Shown here one piece after another: positions 27,493 to 36,586 of a DNA stretch of 64,000 bases (the stretch's first letter is position 1; the number at the start of each line of letters is the position of its first letter). The notes below the pieces were generated by a model that worked only from the letters and a program-made list of their open reading frames with translations, searched no databases and was not told where the DNA came from. Source of the stretch: Neostapfia colusana (Eukaryota; Streptophyta; Magnoliopsida; Poales; Poaceae); NCBI GenBank assembly GCA_030760725.1, contig JASWHV010000013.1, positions 37,792,699 through 37,856,698 of the forward strand, given 5' to 3'. The translations under genes were made by a program, and so were the position numbers.

Positions 27493-30400
27493 TGTAAAAG
27501 CCCAAGAAAAGGGACTTGCAAAAACTTTTCTTCACCTCGCAACACCACAGTTTTTATTGTGGACACCTTAGGAAATGTTGTGAAGAGCATGTAACCTCCA
27601 TCAAAAGAATGATTAGAGGGGAAAGCCTTCACTTTCACAAAGTAGGGTTTCTACACATGAACATGAGAGGTTGAGCTCACCCCTAGAATTTAAAAAGTCT
27701 TGGGAAGGTTCAGTCCAAAGCTCATGCAAATTCAACACTTTTTGAGGCACTTTTGGGTTATTTCAAAAAGAGGCCAATTTGAATGTAAATTCAAATTGCA
27801 GCAACTTTCATCACCCAAATTCAAAAGTTAGCTCCATATCTATACTCAGCACATTTTTCTGAGTAAACCCACCAATTTTCATCTCCATTGGAGCTCATAT
27901 TGTCAAGAGCCAAATTTGCAAGAATTCAAAACTGAATTTGAATTTCAGTTTAAATATGAAGCAAATTTAACCAAACAAAGTTTGAATTTGAGAACTCAAA
28001 TTCAAACCAATACTTGGAGGCTAAGTCTCTCATTAAATGGAGAGTAGCTGAGATATTTGCAGCAGAATTTGGAAAAAGAGATTAGGGGGAGAGGGGGGCC
28101 CACAAGTCAGTGGGAGGACTGTTCTCCAAACCAAGCGTGGCCTGTTCTCCCCGACGCCGGTCGCACACAGGCCGCCAGCTCCTGCTCCCGCGCCCGAGAG
28201 GGAGGGACACCGCACGAGCCAGCGCGCCGTGGAGGACCGACTGCAGCGGCGGTAACACGCGCGGCCACGTGAAGATCATCACTGCTCCCGTGCCTCGCGC
28301 TGACCGCCCCGACTGCCGCCGACCGACTTCCCGTGAGGATTCGGCCGAGCTCTCGCTTGCAGCACCCCCCTAGACAAAAAAACCACACCAGCTACTCGCC
28401 CTCTACCTCCTCCGGCCGAAGACAATCGAGTTTAGCTGCCCAGAACCTAGCCCGGAGACTATCGGCGGTGACCGAGAAGAACAGCCGGCACGGGCTCACC
28501 GTGGGCAGCTCGAACCCGAGGCTTTCCTGGCCGAGCTAGGCCACTCGGAGACACGCCGGATAGTCACGCTGCTACTAGCCAAGCCACAGCCCCGACGGTG
28601 GACCATCGAGCGTCAATTTGACGTTTTTCTCCCGGCACATCCACTCGGACCTCCGGGTAACAATCCATCGAATTCATCCTTAATCTTCGTTCTTAGGCCA
28701 CCAAATCGTGCACACAGGACCTAGACTGGCTAGCGATCAATTTCTCTTCGCAACCCTAGCTAGAAAACTGACACAGTTCGGGGTATTTCATGTCGTTCCA
28801 CGCTCAAACGCGCGGCAGGAGTCGGGGCGCACGGTGAGAACTCCTCTGGAGGTGTTGCCATGCGCTGGCCTTTACTTGCTGGGTTTCCCTAGCACCCACT
28901 GGTGCTCTAGAATGGATGGGCTGAGTCGTTGGCAGGATAGGACCACCGGGCGACGATGCCGATCGTTCCCCGAGGCCGCCGCACGCTGCCAGCACCGTTC
29001 CGATCCTCTAGCGCCTAAACCGAGCCCACAAACATGTTTCCCGACCCCATAAACCCCCAGGCGGCGAGCCTCCGGCCAGGAGACGGCCGGAGACACTCAG
29101 CCGGTGAGGCGCCGCCTCGGTCCGGCGAGGTTAGCGCGCGCCCGGGAAGGAGGGCTCGGAGGAAGAAGAAGGGTGGGGCAGGCCCACCAGTCAGTGAGGG
29201 CGAGTTTAAAACGGGATCGAATATGGCCAGGATTCCGTGTGGCTGTGCACAGGAAAACCCAGTAACCCTGTGTGTTCTCGCTTCTCACTGGCTGTGATTT
29301 AAAGAGTGGGCCCAGGTTATTTTCCAATAGTAAAACAATTCCAGTTTCCACTCAAACTTTAGAAATCCATAACTTTTGCTAGGAAGCTCCAAATTTAGTG
29401 ATTCAAATTGGGTTGGATTCATCTTGCCTAGCTCTGTCCAGACATACAACCCAATTTTTATGAAACCAATTAATTAATTCTGGAAAATTCTTTAAAGCTT
29501 TTCAGCAAAAGAATTTTAGAGGGAGTTTGGTTCATCCAAAATTCCCCAAATTTTGCCAGAATGTTCTTTAGGACATTAGTAAACCCCTGTAAAAGTTTCA
29601 GACCATTTGGAGTTGATTTGGTCAGAGCAATTCAAATTGGAAGGTGCTGTGTTCATTTGAATACAGAAACATTTTCAGAGAATTTCCAAAACTTGGAAAT
29701 TCAGTTCTGGGCAATTCTTAACCCCAAAAATGTTAGGAAAATTCAGGCAAACTCTATGAGCTATAATTGAAATTGTAATTCATTAAGTTGAGCATGAACA
29801 GGGGTATTACCTCAGAATAAATTCTTCCTTGCTGATTTGCCAAGAGAATTATTCTGAGCAAACCACTCCATGAAAAGTGCTAATGTTTGGTCCAGAGGGT
29901 TTTCTTGTGACAAGGAACTCACACAAAAAATCTCAGCTCCATTGGAGCTCTAGATCACCCCTGTCCTGTTTAACCACTTAAGGGATTAAGGTGGAAAAGG
30001 GGGGAAAACCACTTAGCATTTAACCATGTGATTAAGTCCAAGCCAAACCACCAACACCAGTTCATCTTTAAATTCTTAAACAAAGTTCCAGGTGTTAGAG
30101 GCTGGTTATTAGAACTAATAGTAGAAGTCTTACTCTAAAACTCACATTTGCATCTAAATTAACATGTAGTATTTCATTAATGTGTAGCCGTTGAAGAAGA
30201 GACTCCGGAAGTGCTGGACTTCCTTCTTCCGGACGAAGAACTAACCCCTGACCAGCAGCAACAAGGCAAGCCCCGGTTTGCATTAACCCTTTTATAAGTC
30301 TTACTTTGTTTACATGTGTCATATGAAGTATGTATGTGCATTAGGTATAGGATGAATGAAACCCCACTTGCATAACCAAAGGTTCCTAAAAGAGTGAGGG

Positions 30401-31644
30401 TAGTGTCAAGGACCTCGAGTAGACAGGCTATGCTTAATGATTCATAGGACTTCGGTACAAGTCGAGTAGATGGAATCTACTCGCGAGATAGGCATTGGGA
30501 CACACGGGTTCGGTTGAGTGATGTGAGATCACTTTAGTAATAAAAATGAGACTAGGCAGGGGCTAGGGCGCAGCAAGAGTGAGTCTTGTGTGCGCAGCCC
30601 TGCCCGTGTCGATTGAGGACCGATCCGTATGCGGCCCTGCTGAACAAGTATTGAACGTACCGAAGGCATATCGGATATATGGGCCCCGATAAACAGATGT
30701 AGCCTAAACCTCCGGGCGTCGAGGCATAGCACACCGATTTATAGGTGTAGGTTGAGGGCAGCAAGGTGGAAATCTGCCAATGGGCATAGAGAGATGCTCC
30801 GTGTGGGGAACCTCCTGCTCGTTTCGGTGCGACCGGTTCGACGTTTGGGCTGTTGGGTGAAAGGTTGTCCCGTATGACATCGAGTGAGCGTGCTGTGCAG
30901 CTCCACGGGTGGGCGTACGTGACGTGCTCTTTGGGTTTCCCTGCAGGTGTATATCGAGTCGATTCGCCTTCCCTCGCGGTGACGAGTACCGCTTGTTCAC
31001 TGCATCGTAACGTAGACTAATGGATGAAATATGTTGATTCAATGATGCTGATTGATATAATTGTATTGCTACATGTGTGCCACCAAATACTGCTTACTAA
31101 ATTTCAGATTTCATGAACTGTTAACCTGTTGCTAAAAGATGAACTAAGGATGAACTTGGAGGCGTGTCCATTTGCTGCAACATTGCTATCCTATGTCATG
31201 GTACCTCTCATGTAGAGTTGCATGCTTAGGTGAGTCGGTTAAGCCTTGCTGAGCCTTCGTGCTCATGGTTGCTGCTTAAGTGTTTTTCAGGTGAGGAGCC
31301 ACCCACGGACTCGGAGTACGAGTCCACCGGCGAGGGTTACCCTCCGTCGGGGACCACGGCTGAGTGGGAGCCGTACACGCCGCGCTGAGCTGAAGAGTGC
31401 AGCTAATGTGGGTTGCCCTAGGGCTGGGCAGCCAACTTTTGCTAGATAGGCGGGCGTGAGTTGTGTAGTGTAGACTTCCGCTGTGTAACATAAACAATAG
31501 TTGTAACTGAAGTTTGTACCTGTTTGTACAGTTTCAGTTGGTTCCCATGTAATATATTATGTTCTTATGATGTGTGCTGTCGGGTGTCGCATCGCGCGGC
31601 ACCACCCTCTGTGATCCTGGATGAGCGGATTCCGGTCCGCCACA
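27493..31644 (+). repeat. 3' LTR of element B
   Basis: A complete 4152-bp LTR, TGTAAAAGCCC to GTCCGCCACA, followed by the ATGAC duplication. Compared with the 5' copy I counted about 42 substitutions and a few short indels, including one extra G inside exon 1 of the LTR split ORF (28821-28830) and GTAACAAT in place of the GTAAGAAT donor. Confidence 0.95.
28790..31388 (+). pseudogene. LTR-embedded split ORF, copy in the 3' LTR of B (exon 1 shifted by one base)
   Basis: Exons 28790-28833, 30188-30265 and 31291-31388. Exons 2 and 3 are identical in layout to the 5' copy: GC donor after 30265, a 1025-nt intron, acceptor TTTTTCAG at 31290. Exon 1 has one extra G in a G run, so its end is out of phase. 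The 5' LTR copy has the in-phase version. Introns of 1354 and 1025 nt are in the normal plant range. Unknown acidic peptide. Confidence 0.42.
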
Positions 31645-31649
31645 ATGAC

Positions 31650-32462
31650 GAGCACTGGAAGATGCTCTATGTCATCTTCGGCGGGTCCGCTGACCCCCCG
31701 TCCCGGAGCACGGCTAAGGCCTTGCGTCGAGCGGTAGCGTCGGTGGCTCCCCTCCCAGGTGCAGCACCGCACCTCAGGTGGATGGGAACCCCCATCAGCT
31801 TCGATGACACCAACTGCCCCAGGAACATGGCTGGGGCCAGCCAACTGCCGCTCGTGGTGGCTCCCACCATCGCCAACATGAAGATGTACCACGTTTTGGT
31901 GGATGGCGGGGCTGGGCTGAACCTCATCAGTCGCGCAGCCTTCCAGAAGCTGCAGATCCCGATGGCCAAGCTCGCCCCATCGAGCCCGTTCTCAGGGGTG
32001 GGACCGGGACAGGTTGTTCCCTACGGCCACATCAGCCTCCCGGTGACCTTTGGGGCACCGGACAGCTACCGGACAGAGTACATTCTGTTCGACGTGGCCG
32101 AGATTGACCTCCCCTTCAACGCCATAATCGGCAGGCCAGCCCTGTACCGATTCATGGCAGTAGCCCACTACGGCTACCTTGTCTTGAAGATGCCTACACC
32201 AACAGGCGTCCTCAAGATTTGTGGAGACCGTGCTGCCGCAGTGTTAGCCTTGGAAAAGCTTCAGGCGCTTACAGCGACTAGAGCGCCAACCCTCGGCAGC
32301 GCAGAACCAAACCAGCTCCACCCGAGTGCACGCCACCGTGCCTCTACCACAGCACCCCGCGTGCAACCCCTCGATGAGGACGACGTCCCCACAAGGCTCG
32401 TCCGAATCAGCGCCGATGCCACCCAGACCACCCGGGTAGCCCGGGGCCTGGATAGCAAATAG
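31650..32462 (+). pseudogene. Gag C-terminus and aspartic protease of C (continues 1588-3291)
   Basis: After B and one duplication are excluded, the frame from 3291 continues here without a shift. The protease motif is VDGGAGLNLIS (about 31900-31930), with a second conserved segment at IIGRPALYRFMAVAHYG. DGG in place of DTG/DSG is shared with D. The frame ends at TAG 32460-32462 after GLDSK, the same place and codon as in D. Protease would cut the polyprotein during particle maturation. Confidence 0.87.
32460..32462 (+). other. In-frame UAG between protease and RT of C
   Basis: Context AGCAAATAGGAAGG. RT-like coding resumes in the same frame after it. D has AGTAAATAGGAAGG at the matching position (52582-52584). 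A programmed readthrough stop is possible; a stop inherited from one defective parent is the alternative. Confidence 0.6.
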
Positions 32463-32794
32463 GAAGGCGCGCTCGTTGCCCCCTCCGGCACAAGGTCGAT
32501 GTGCTGCATGACAGCCGTCGCCGAGGCCAGAGATCCCTAGGGAGGTGATTGAGCACTACTTAAAGGTCTTTCCCGACGTCCAGCCGTCCGACAAGACGGA
32601 GAGTCCGCCGCTCCCGGCGCTTGACAAACCGTGTTGTTATCCCGAAGGCCAGCGAGAAGCTCTGGAAGCGCATCCACTACACCAGTCTCAATAAGGCATG
32701 CCCTAAAGACCTATTTTCTCTCCCTATGATAGACCAAATAGTAGACTCGATGCCAGGCTGTGATATGCTGCGCTTCCCAAATGCTTGCTAGGGC
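32463..32794 (+). pseudogene. N-terminal remnant of RT of C
   Basis: Matches the start of RT in D (frame pieces such as VIEHYLKVFPD, TSLNKACPKD and DQIVDSMPGCDML) with frameshifts and small deletions. It stops before the catalytic YVDD region, which is missing from C. Confidence 0.8.
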
Positions 32795-32910
32795 TCCCAT
32801 CAGACCCCTTGGCCTGGAGTAGTTGAAGGGCACCCTTTACCTGCTAATCCCGGCATAAACCGACTCTGCATAGCTAGGGGTCCCGCAAATTTCTGGTCTT
32901 CGCGCCAATG
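32795..32910 (-). pseudogene. Inverted RT fragment inside C
   Basis: This segment matches the end of RT in D (the part encoding QKLTGCLAALSRFIPRLAERALP), but lies in antisense orientation relative to the rest of C. The clearest match is GCATAAACCGACTCTGC against GTATAAACCGACTCAGC at 51720. Flanking blocks are in normal orientation, so a local inversion with deletion must have occurred. Confidence 0.75.
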
Positions 32911-33720
32911 GCTTTAACCCCATACCACCGTAACCTGTTTCGCTACCAAGAAGCAAGCACCAAAAAAAAACCCGGAGGCCCAAATCGGACCTCGGGTCCC
33001 CGACACAACCTCCCGGAGGACCAGCAGGACCTCCCGGAGGTGCAGTGGGACCCCTCCCTGGAGCTCCCGGGACATCAGCGGAGCTTCCCGGAAGGTCCAA
33101 AGCAGCCTGGGGACCTCCGAGTATCGAGCACCCGGCGGTCTCCCCAGGCTAAAAGCTATCCTCCACAGCCCCCACGCGGCGGACAATGCCACCAAATGGG
33201 CGGCGGAGCTACTGAAGTTTGACCTAGGCTCCCTTTCCCGTCATGCAGACATTAACCGAGCACTAGTTGACTTGTGGCTGAAGTAGACACACGCCCAGGG
33301 GGCCACGAAGACGATGAAACAGGACCCTGAGCCCTGACCTTCACCAGGCCTTACCGAATGATGTTCGTCGATGGCTCCTTGCGAAAGCAGGGGGCCAATG
33401 CTAGCGTACTGTTCCTCACGTCATCGGGGGAGCAGTCTGGGTATGTGGCGCGTTTCAATTCCAAGGCAGCCAACAACATAGCAAAGTATGAAGTGCTCAT
33501 CCTCCTTGCTAGTCGTTGGCTCAGGGCAACTCCCAGTCTGGTTATCAACCAAGACGGTGGAGACAGACCTCCTCGCCTTGGACCTGCACCACGTACTGCG
33601 CGCTAGCAAGGCCGCAGCTGACGACCTTTCAACGAAGACCCCCACCGGAGCCACTGTGCCTGAAGGGGGCCTCGAGAGGACGTTGCCGCGGCCCACAGCC
33701 CGGCCCGCCGAGCCGGGCGA
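32911..33720 (+). pseudogene. RNase H region remnants of C, including the LPEV-type loop repeats
   Basis: Begins with low-complexity coding sequence (about 32968-33110; NLPEDQQDLPEVQ in sense) corresponding to the loop repeat in D. A decayed first RNase H end follows (HSPHA, KWAAEL near 33165-33220), then the start of the second, plant/archaeal-type RNase H (FVDGSLRKQG near 33363). A deletion removes its middle, and its end (KAAADDLSTK) lies near 33610. Several frameshifts are present. Confidence 0.8.
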
Positions 33721-34330
33721 AGGGGGCTAGACCAGCACCTCGAAGCTGGCGGTCCCGGCGGCCATGGACGCCGCCAAGGATCATAAGCGTCACTGGGGAC
33801 TCCGTGCAACCCAGCGCTGAAGATCCAGATGCTCAAGTCAGACCCGATGCATGGATCACGGAGGTCCGGGACTACTTGAAAGACAATATCCTCCCTGATG
33901 AACGTGTGTCCGCTGAACGGATTGTGCGTATGGCTAAGAGACACATGGCGGTAGAGGGGGATCTCTACCGACGTGGCGCCAACCACATCCTATTGCGGTG
34001 CATAACCCAGGGGAAGGCTGCGACTTGTTCGCTGAGATCCATGGAGGCGAATGTGGGAATACTCTTCCTCACGCACGCTTGTCGGTAAAGCCTTTCGGCA
34101 TGGCTTCTACTAGCCGGCAACACTCTAGGATGCCGTCGAGCTGGTCGAGAGCTGCTAGGCGTGCGTGTTCCTTGCCAAGCAGATCCATACACCGGCTTGG
34201 ATGGTACAGATGATCCAGCCCACATGGCCATTTGCCATACTGGGGCTGGACATCCCGGGCCTGGGACCATTCCCCAGAACCGAGGACGGGGACCCGCTCC
34301 CGAACCTTCGGAACACGGAACACCGCTGTA
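33721..34330 (+). pseudogene. Integrase N-terminal remnant of C
   Basis: Matches the linker and zinc-binding start of integrase in D (ERIVRMAKRHMAVEGDLYRRG, about 33910-33975), with a frameshift near 34013 and later stops. After 34290 the sequence jumps to what in D is the extreme end of pol, so the whole D-D-E catalytic core is deleted. Confidence 0.82.
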
Positions 34331-34621
34331 AGTTCTACCCCTAGAGCAACAATAGGACAGACCCTTCTTTTTATAATAAATTCCATAAAAGTCCAAGAAC
34401 AGGACTTGGAGCAACTAAGCCTCAGGGGACGGTCCAGGACTACGTTCAGCTTCGCCTGGTTCCGACCCCAAGCGCGTAGAGTCTTGCTTCCCTTGAGGTG
34501 GGTCGTGGCCTACATATTCGGCCCGCCTTCCCCCGTATGGAAATTTATATGAAAAGAAACCTACCCTACGTTGCTCTTCTTTGGTACTCATTTAATTTAC
34601 TTATTAAATTTTTATGATTAC
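34331..34621 (+). other. Non-coding sequence of C between pol end and D
   Basis: I see no gene. It corresponds to the region just past pol in D (36400-36586 on the other strand). The last five bases, ATTAC (34617-34621), are the duplication made by D and recur at 56285-56289. Confidence 0.75.
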
Positions 34622-35720
34622 TGTCGAAGTGTGCGATCGACACTTCCCCCGGGCCTGCACTGGGCAGCCCGCGGAGGTTCTTTTTTCGGAGGGGCTAGTT
34701 CCTAGCGGAGAGCTTGCGCGGATGGACGAGTTAGTGAGAGCTTGACACGGGAAGTTTTACGTGGTTCAGGCCGCCGGAGCGTAAAACCCTACGTCCACGG
34801 CGAGCTATGGAGCTCGCTGTATTGCTTGCTGCTCAAGGCCGGGGGCCTGAGCTTGGGGGTGAGTTACAGCTTGAGAGTGTATGGCTAGCGTATGAGTTGC
34901 AGAATGCGCACCCTTGCTATCGACGCCTACCCGAGCCTTTTATAGTCCAAGGCTCGGGCGGCTTACAAGGGAAGCCGGGACCCGACAGGTGGTCCCGGGA
35001 AGATTGTCTATTATCTACCGTATCTGTAGTTACGCCGGTGGCTGCCTCCGATCGAAGGCTTCTGAGTCTTCATTTTGCCGCCCTGCCCATGCCGCGCACT
35101 AGTCATAGTGGTTGATGACGGCGCGGGCGGCATGGGATGTCTTGTCGCGGCGTTTATTACCTGGCAGGTTCTGACACCGCGCGCCAGTCTGTGATGCGAC
35201 TGGACGCAACGGCACCTGACAGGCGCGTGCTCCGCGTTTCCACGTCTTGGGAAGACGTGGGCCTTGAATTCCTTGTACGGGCAAGGTGAGGGGCGCCTTT
35301 ACGCCCGCTGCCTACCGCTCGGGGGCAGGCAACACCGTTCTTCCAGCCACGTGGCGGGTCCGGAGCTCTTCTCTGAGGAGAGGGAGGTCCGGCCCCGCTG
35401 GACGCGTGGCGCCTTCGGACCTCTCTCCCGCGGAGGGGGAGGTCCGGCTTCTGCATGCCACGTGGCGGGCTCGAAGCTCACCTCTGAGGAGAGGGAGGTC
35501 CGGCCCCGCCGGACGCGTGGCATCTTCGGACCTCTCTCCCGCGGAGGGGGAGGTCCGGCTTCTGTATGCCACGTGGCGGGCCGGGAGCTCTCCTCTGAGG
35601 AGAGGGAGGTCCGGCCCCGCCAGACGCGTGGCGCCTTTGGAGCTCTCCCTGCGGAGAAGGGCGAGCACCTTAGGCATTTTACCCTGTGCGCGGGGGTACC
35701 CCATATCTCAGGTACCGACA
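34622..35720 (-). repeat. 3' LTR of element D
   Basis: Inverted relative to the LTRs of C. Three tandem units have CACGTG at 35348-35353, 35459-35464 and 35570-35575, exactly 111 bp apart. The TATA box on the minus strand is at 34944-34938. Overlapping GC-rich frames here (e.g. 35264-35848) are products of the repeats. Confidence 0.94.
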
Positions 35721-36586
35721 GTGGCCCCCGGGCCCATCTCGGGGGAGGTAGCGAGCCCGAGGTGGGACCTCCGTCTCTTCCGATCCGCGCACTTTCTCTA
35801 AGTCCCGACTTGACCGCTGCTGGAGCACGAACGGCCGCGGGGTCGTGAGAGCGTGCGCCCACTTGATGATTGCTTTTACTGCGGAGACGAGAGCCCCGAC
35901 CATGTTGAGCACGCAGGGCTTTCGGAGCTCTTCCACCGTGGGGGGTGGTCCGGCTTCCATCTGCCACGTGGCGAGCCCGGAGCCCCTCTCAAGGAAGGAG
36001 AGAGTTCCGAGCCTGCTGGACACGTGGGGCCCCCGGGTCCCGCCCCCTCTAGCCCTGGGTCGAAGTAGTTGGTAGCTCCTTTCCCCCTACTTCACGCAGT
36101 CCCCGTTGCCGCAACCTGGAAGTCCTGCACACAGGTAGAAGAAACGTAATTCTCCTTGGGGGCTCCCCCTCCCTTGTCTCACAGTCTTATTTGACTTACA
36201 GCCCCCAACTATACGCTTGATGCTTGGGGATTTGTAGAGAGGGGGATCTGAGCACATGGCAGCCATGTACTGCAAGGGTGATAAAAAATAACTCAATTCA
36301 CAATTCAAATGAGTACAAGGAAAGAGCAAAGTAGGGCAGACTTCTTTTTGTACAACCTTCCATAGGAGGAAGGCAGGCTAAACATGGAGGCCACGACCCA
36401 CCCCATTAAGAGGGGAAGCAAGACTCTACGCGCTTGGAGTCGGAACCAGGTAAAGCTGAACGTAGTCCTGGACCGTCCCCTGGGGTTTAGCTGCTCCGAG
36501 CGCTGCTCCTGGACTCTATGGGGTTTATTACGAAAAGAAAGTACTGACCTATTTTTGCTCTTAGGGGTAGAACTTACGGAGGTGTT
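35721..36586 (-). other. 3' non-coding region of D
   Basis: No gene seen. The 160 bp next to the LTR match the end of C (60290-60453). Then comes a diverged copy of the LTR tandem unit with CACGTG (35930-36030), then unique sequence up to the pol stop. The antisense ORF present in C is absent. No clean polypurine tract adjoins the LTR; a conserved G/C block (GTGGCCCCCGGGCCC on plus) sits there in both C and D. Confidence 0.7.

Larger units (their letters stand above)
3292..31644 (+). mobile_element. Element B: Tekay/Del-type chromovirus with deleted gag, host of F
   Basis: LTRs of about 4.15 kb (3292-5028 plus 20460-22870; and 27493-31644) are in direct orientation. They are flanked by ATGAC at 3287-3291 and 31645-31649, so B inserted into the gag of C. 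The internal part (22871-27492) has an initiator-Met primer site, a leader of about 1.8 kb, then pol from within RT to the chromodomain. No orf0, gag or protease is left. By eye the LTRs differ at about 42 of 4148 positions (1.0%). Because B has full LTRs and a duplication, it was probably copied by proteins from a relative. Confidence 0.94.
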
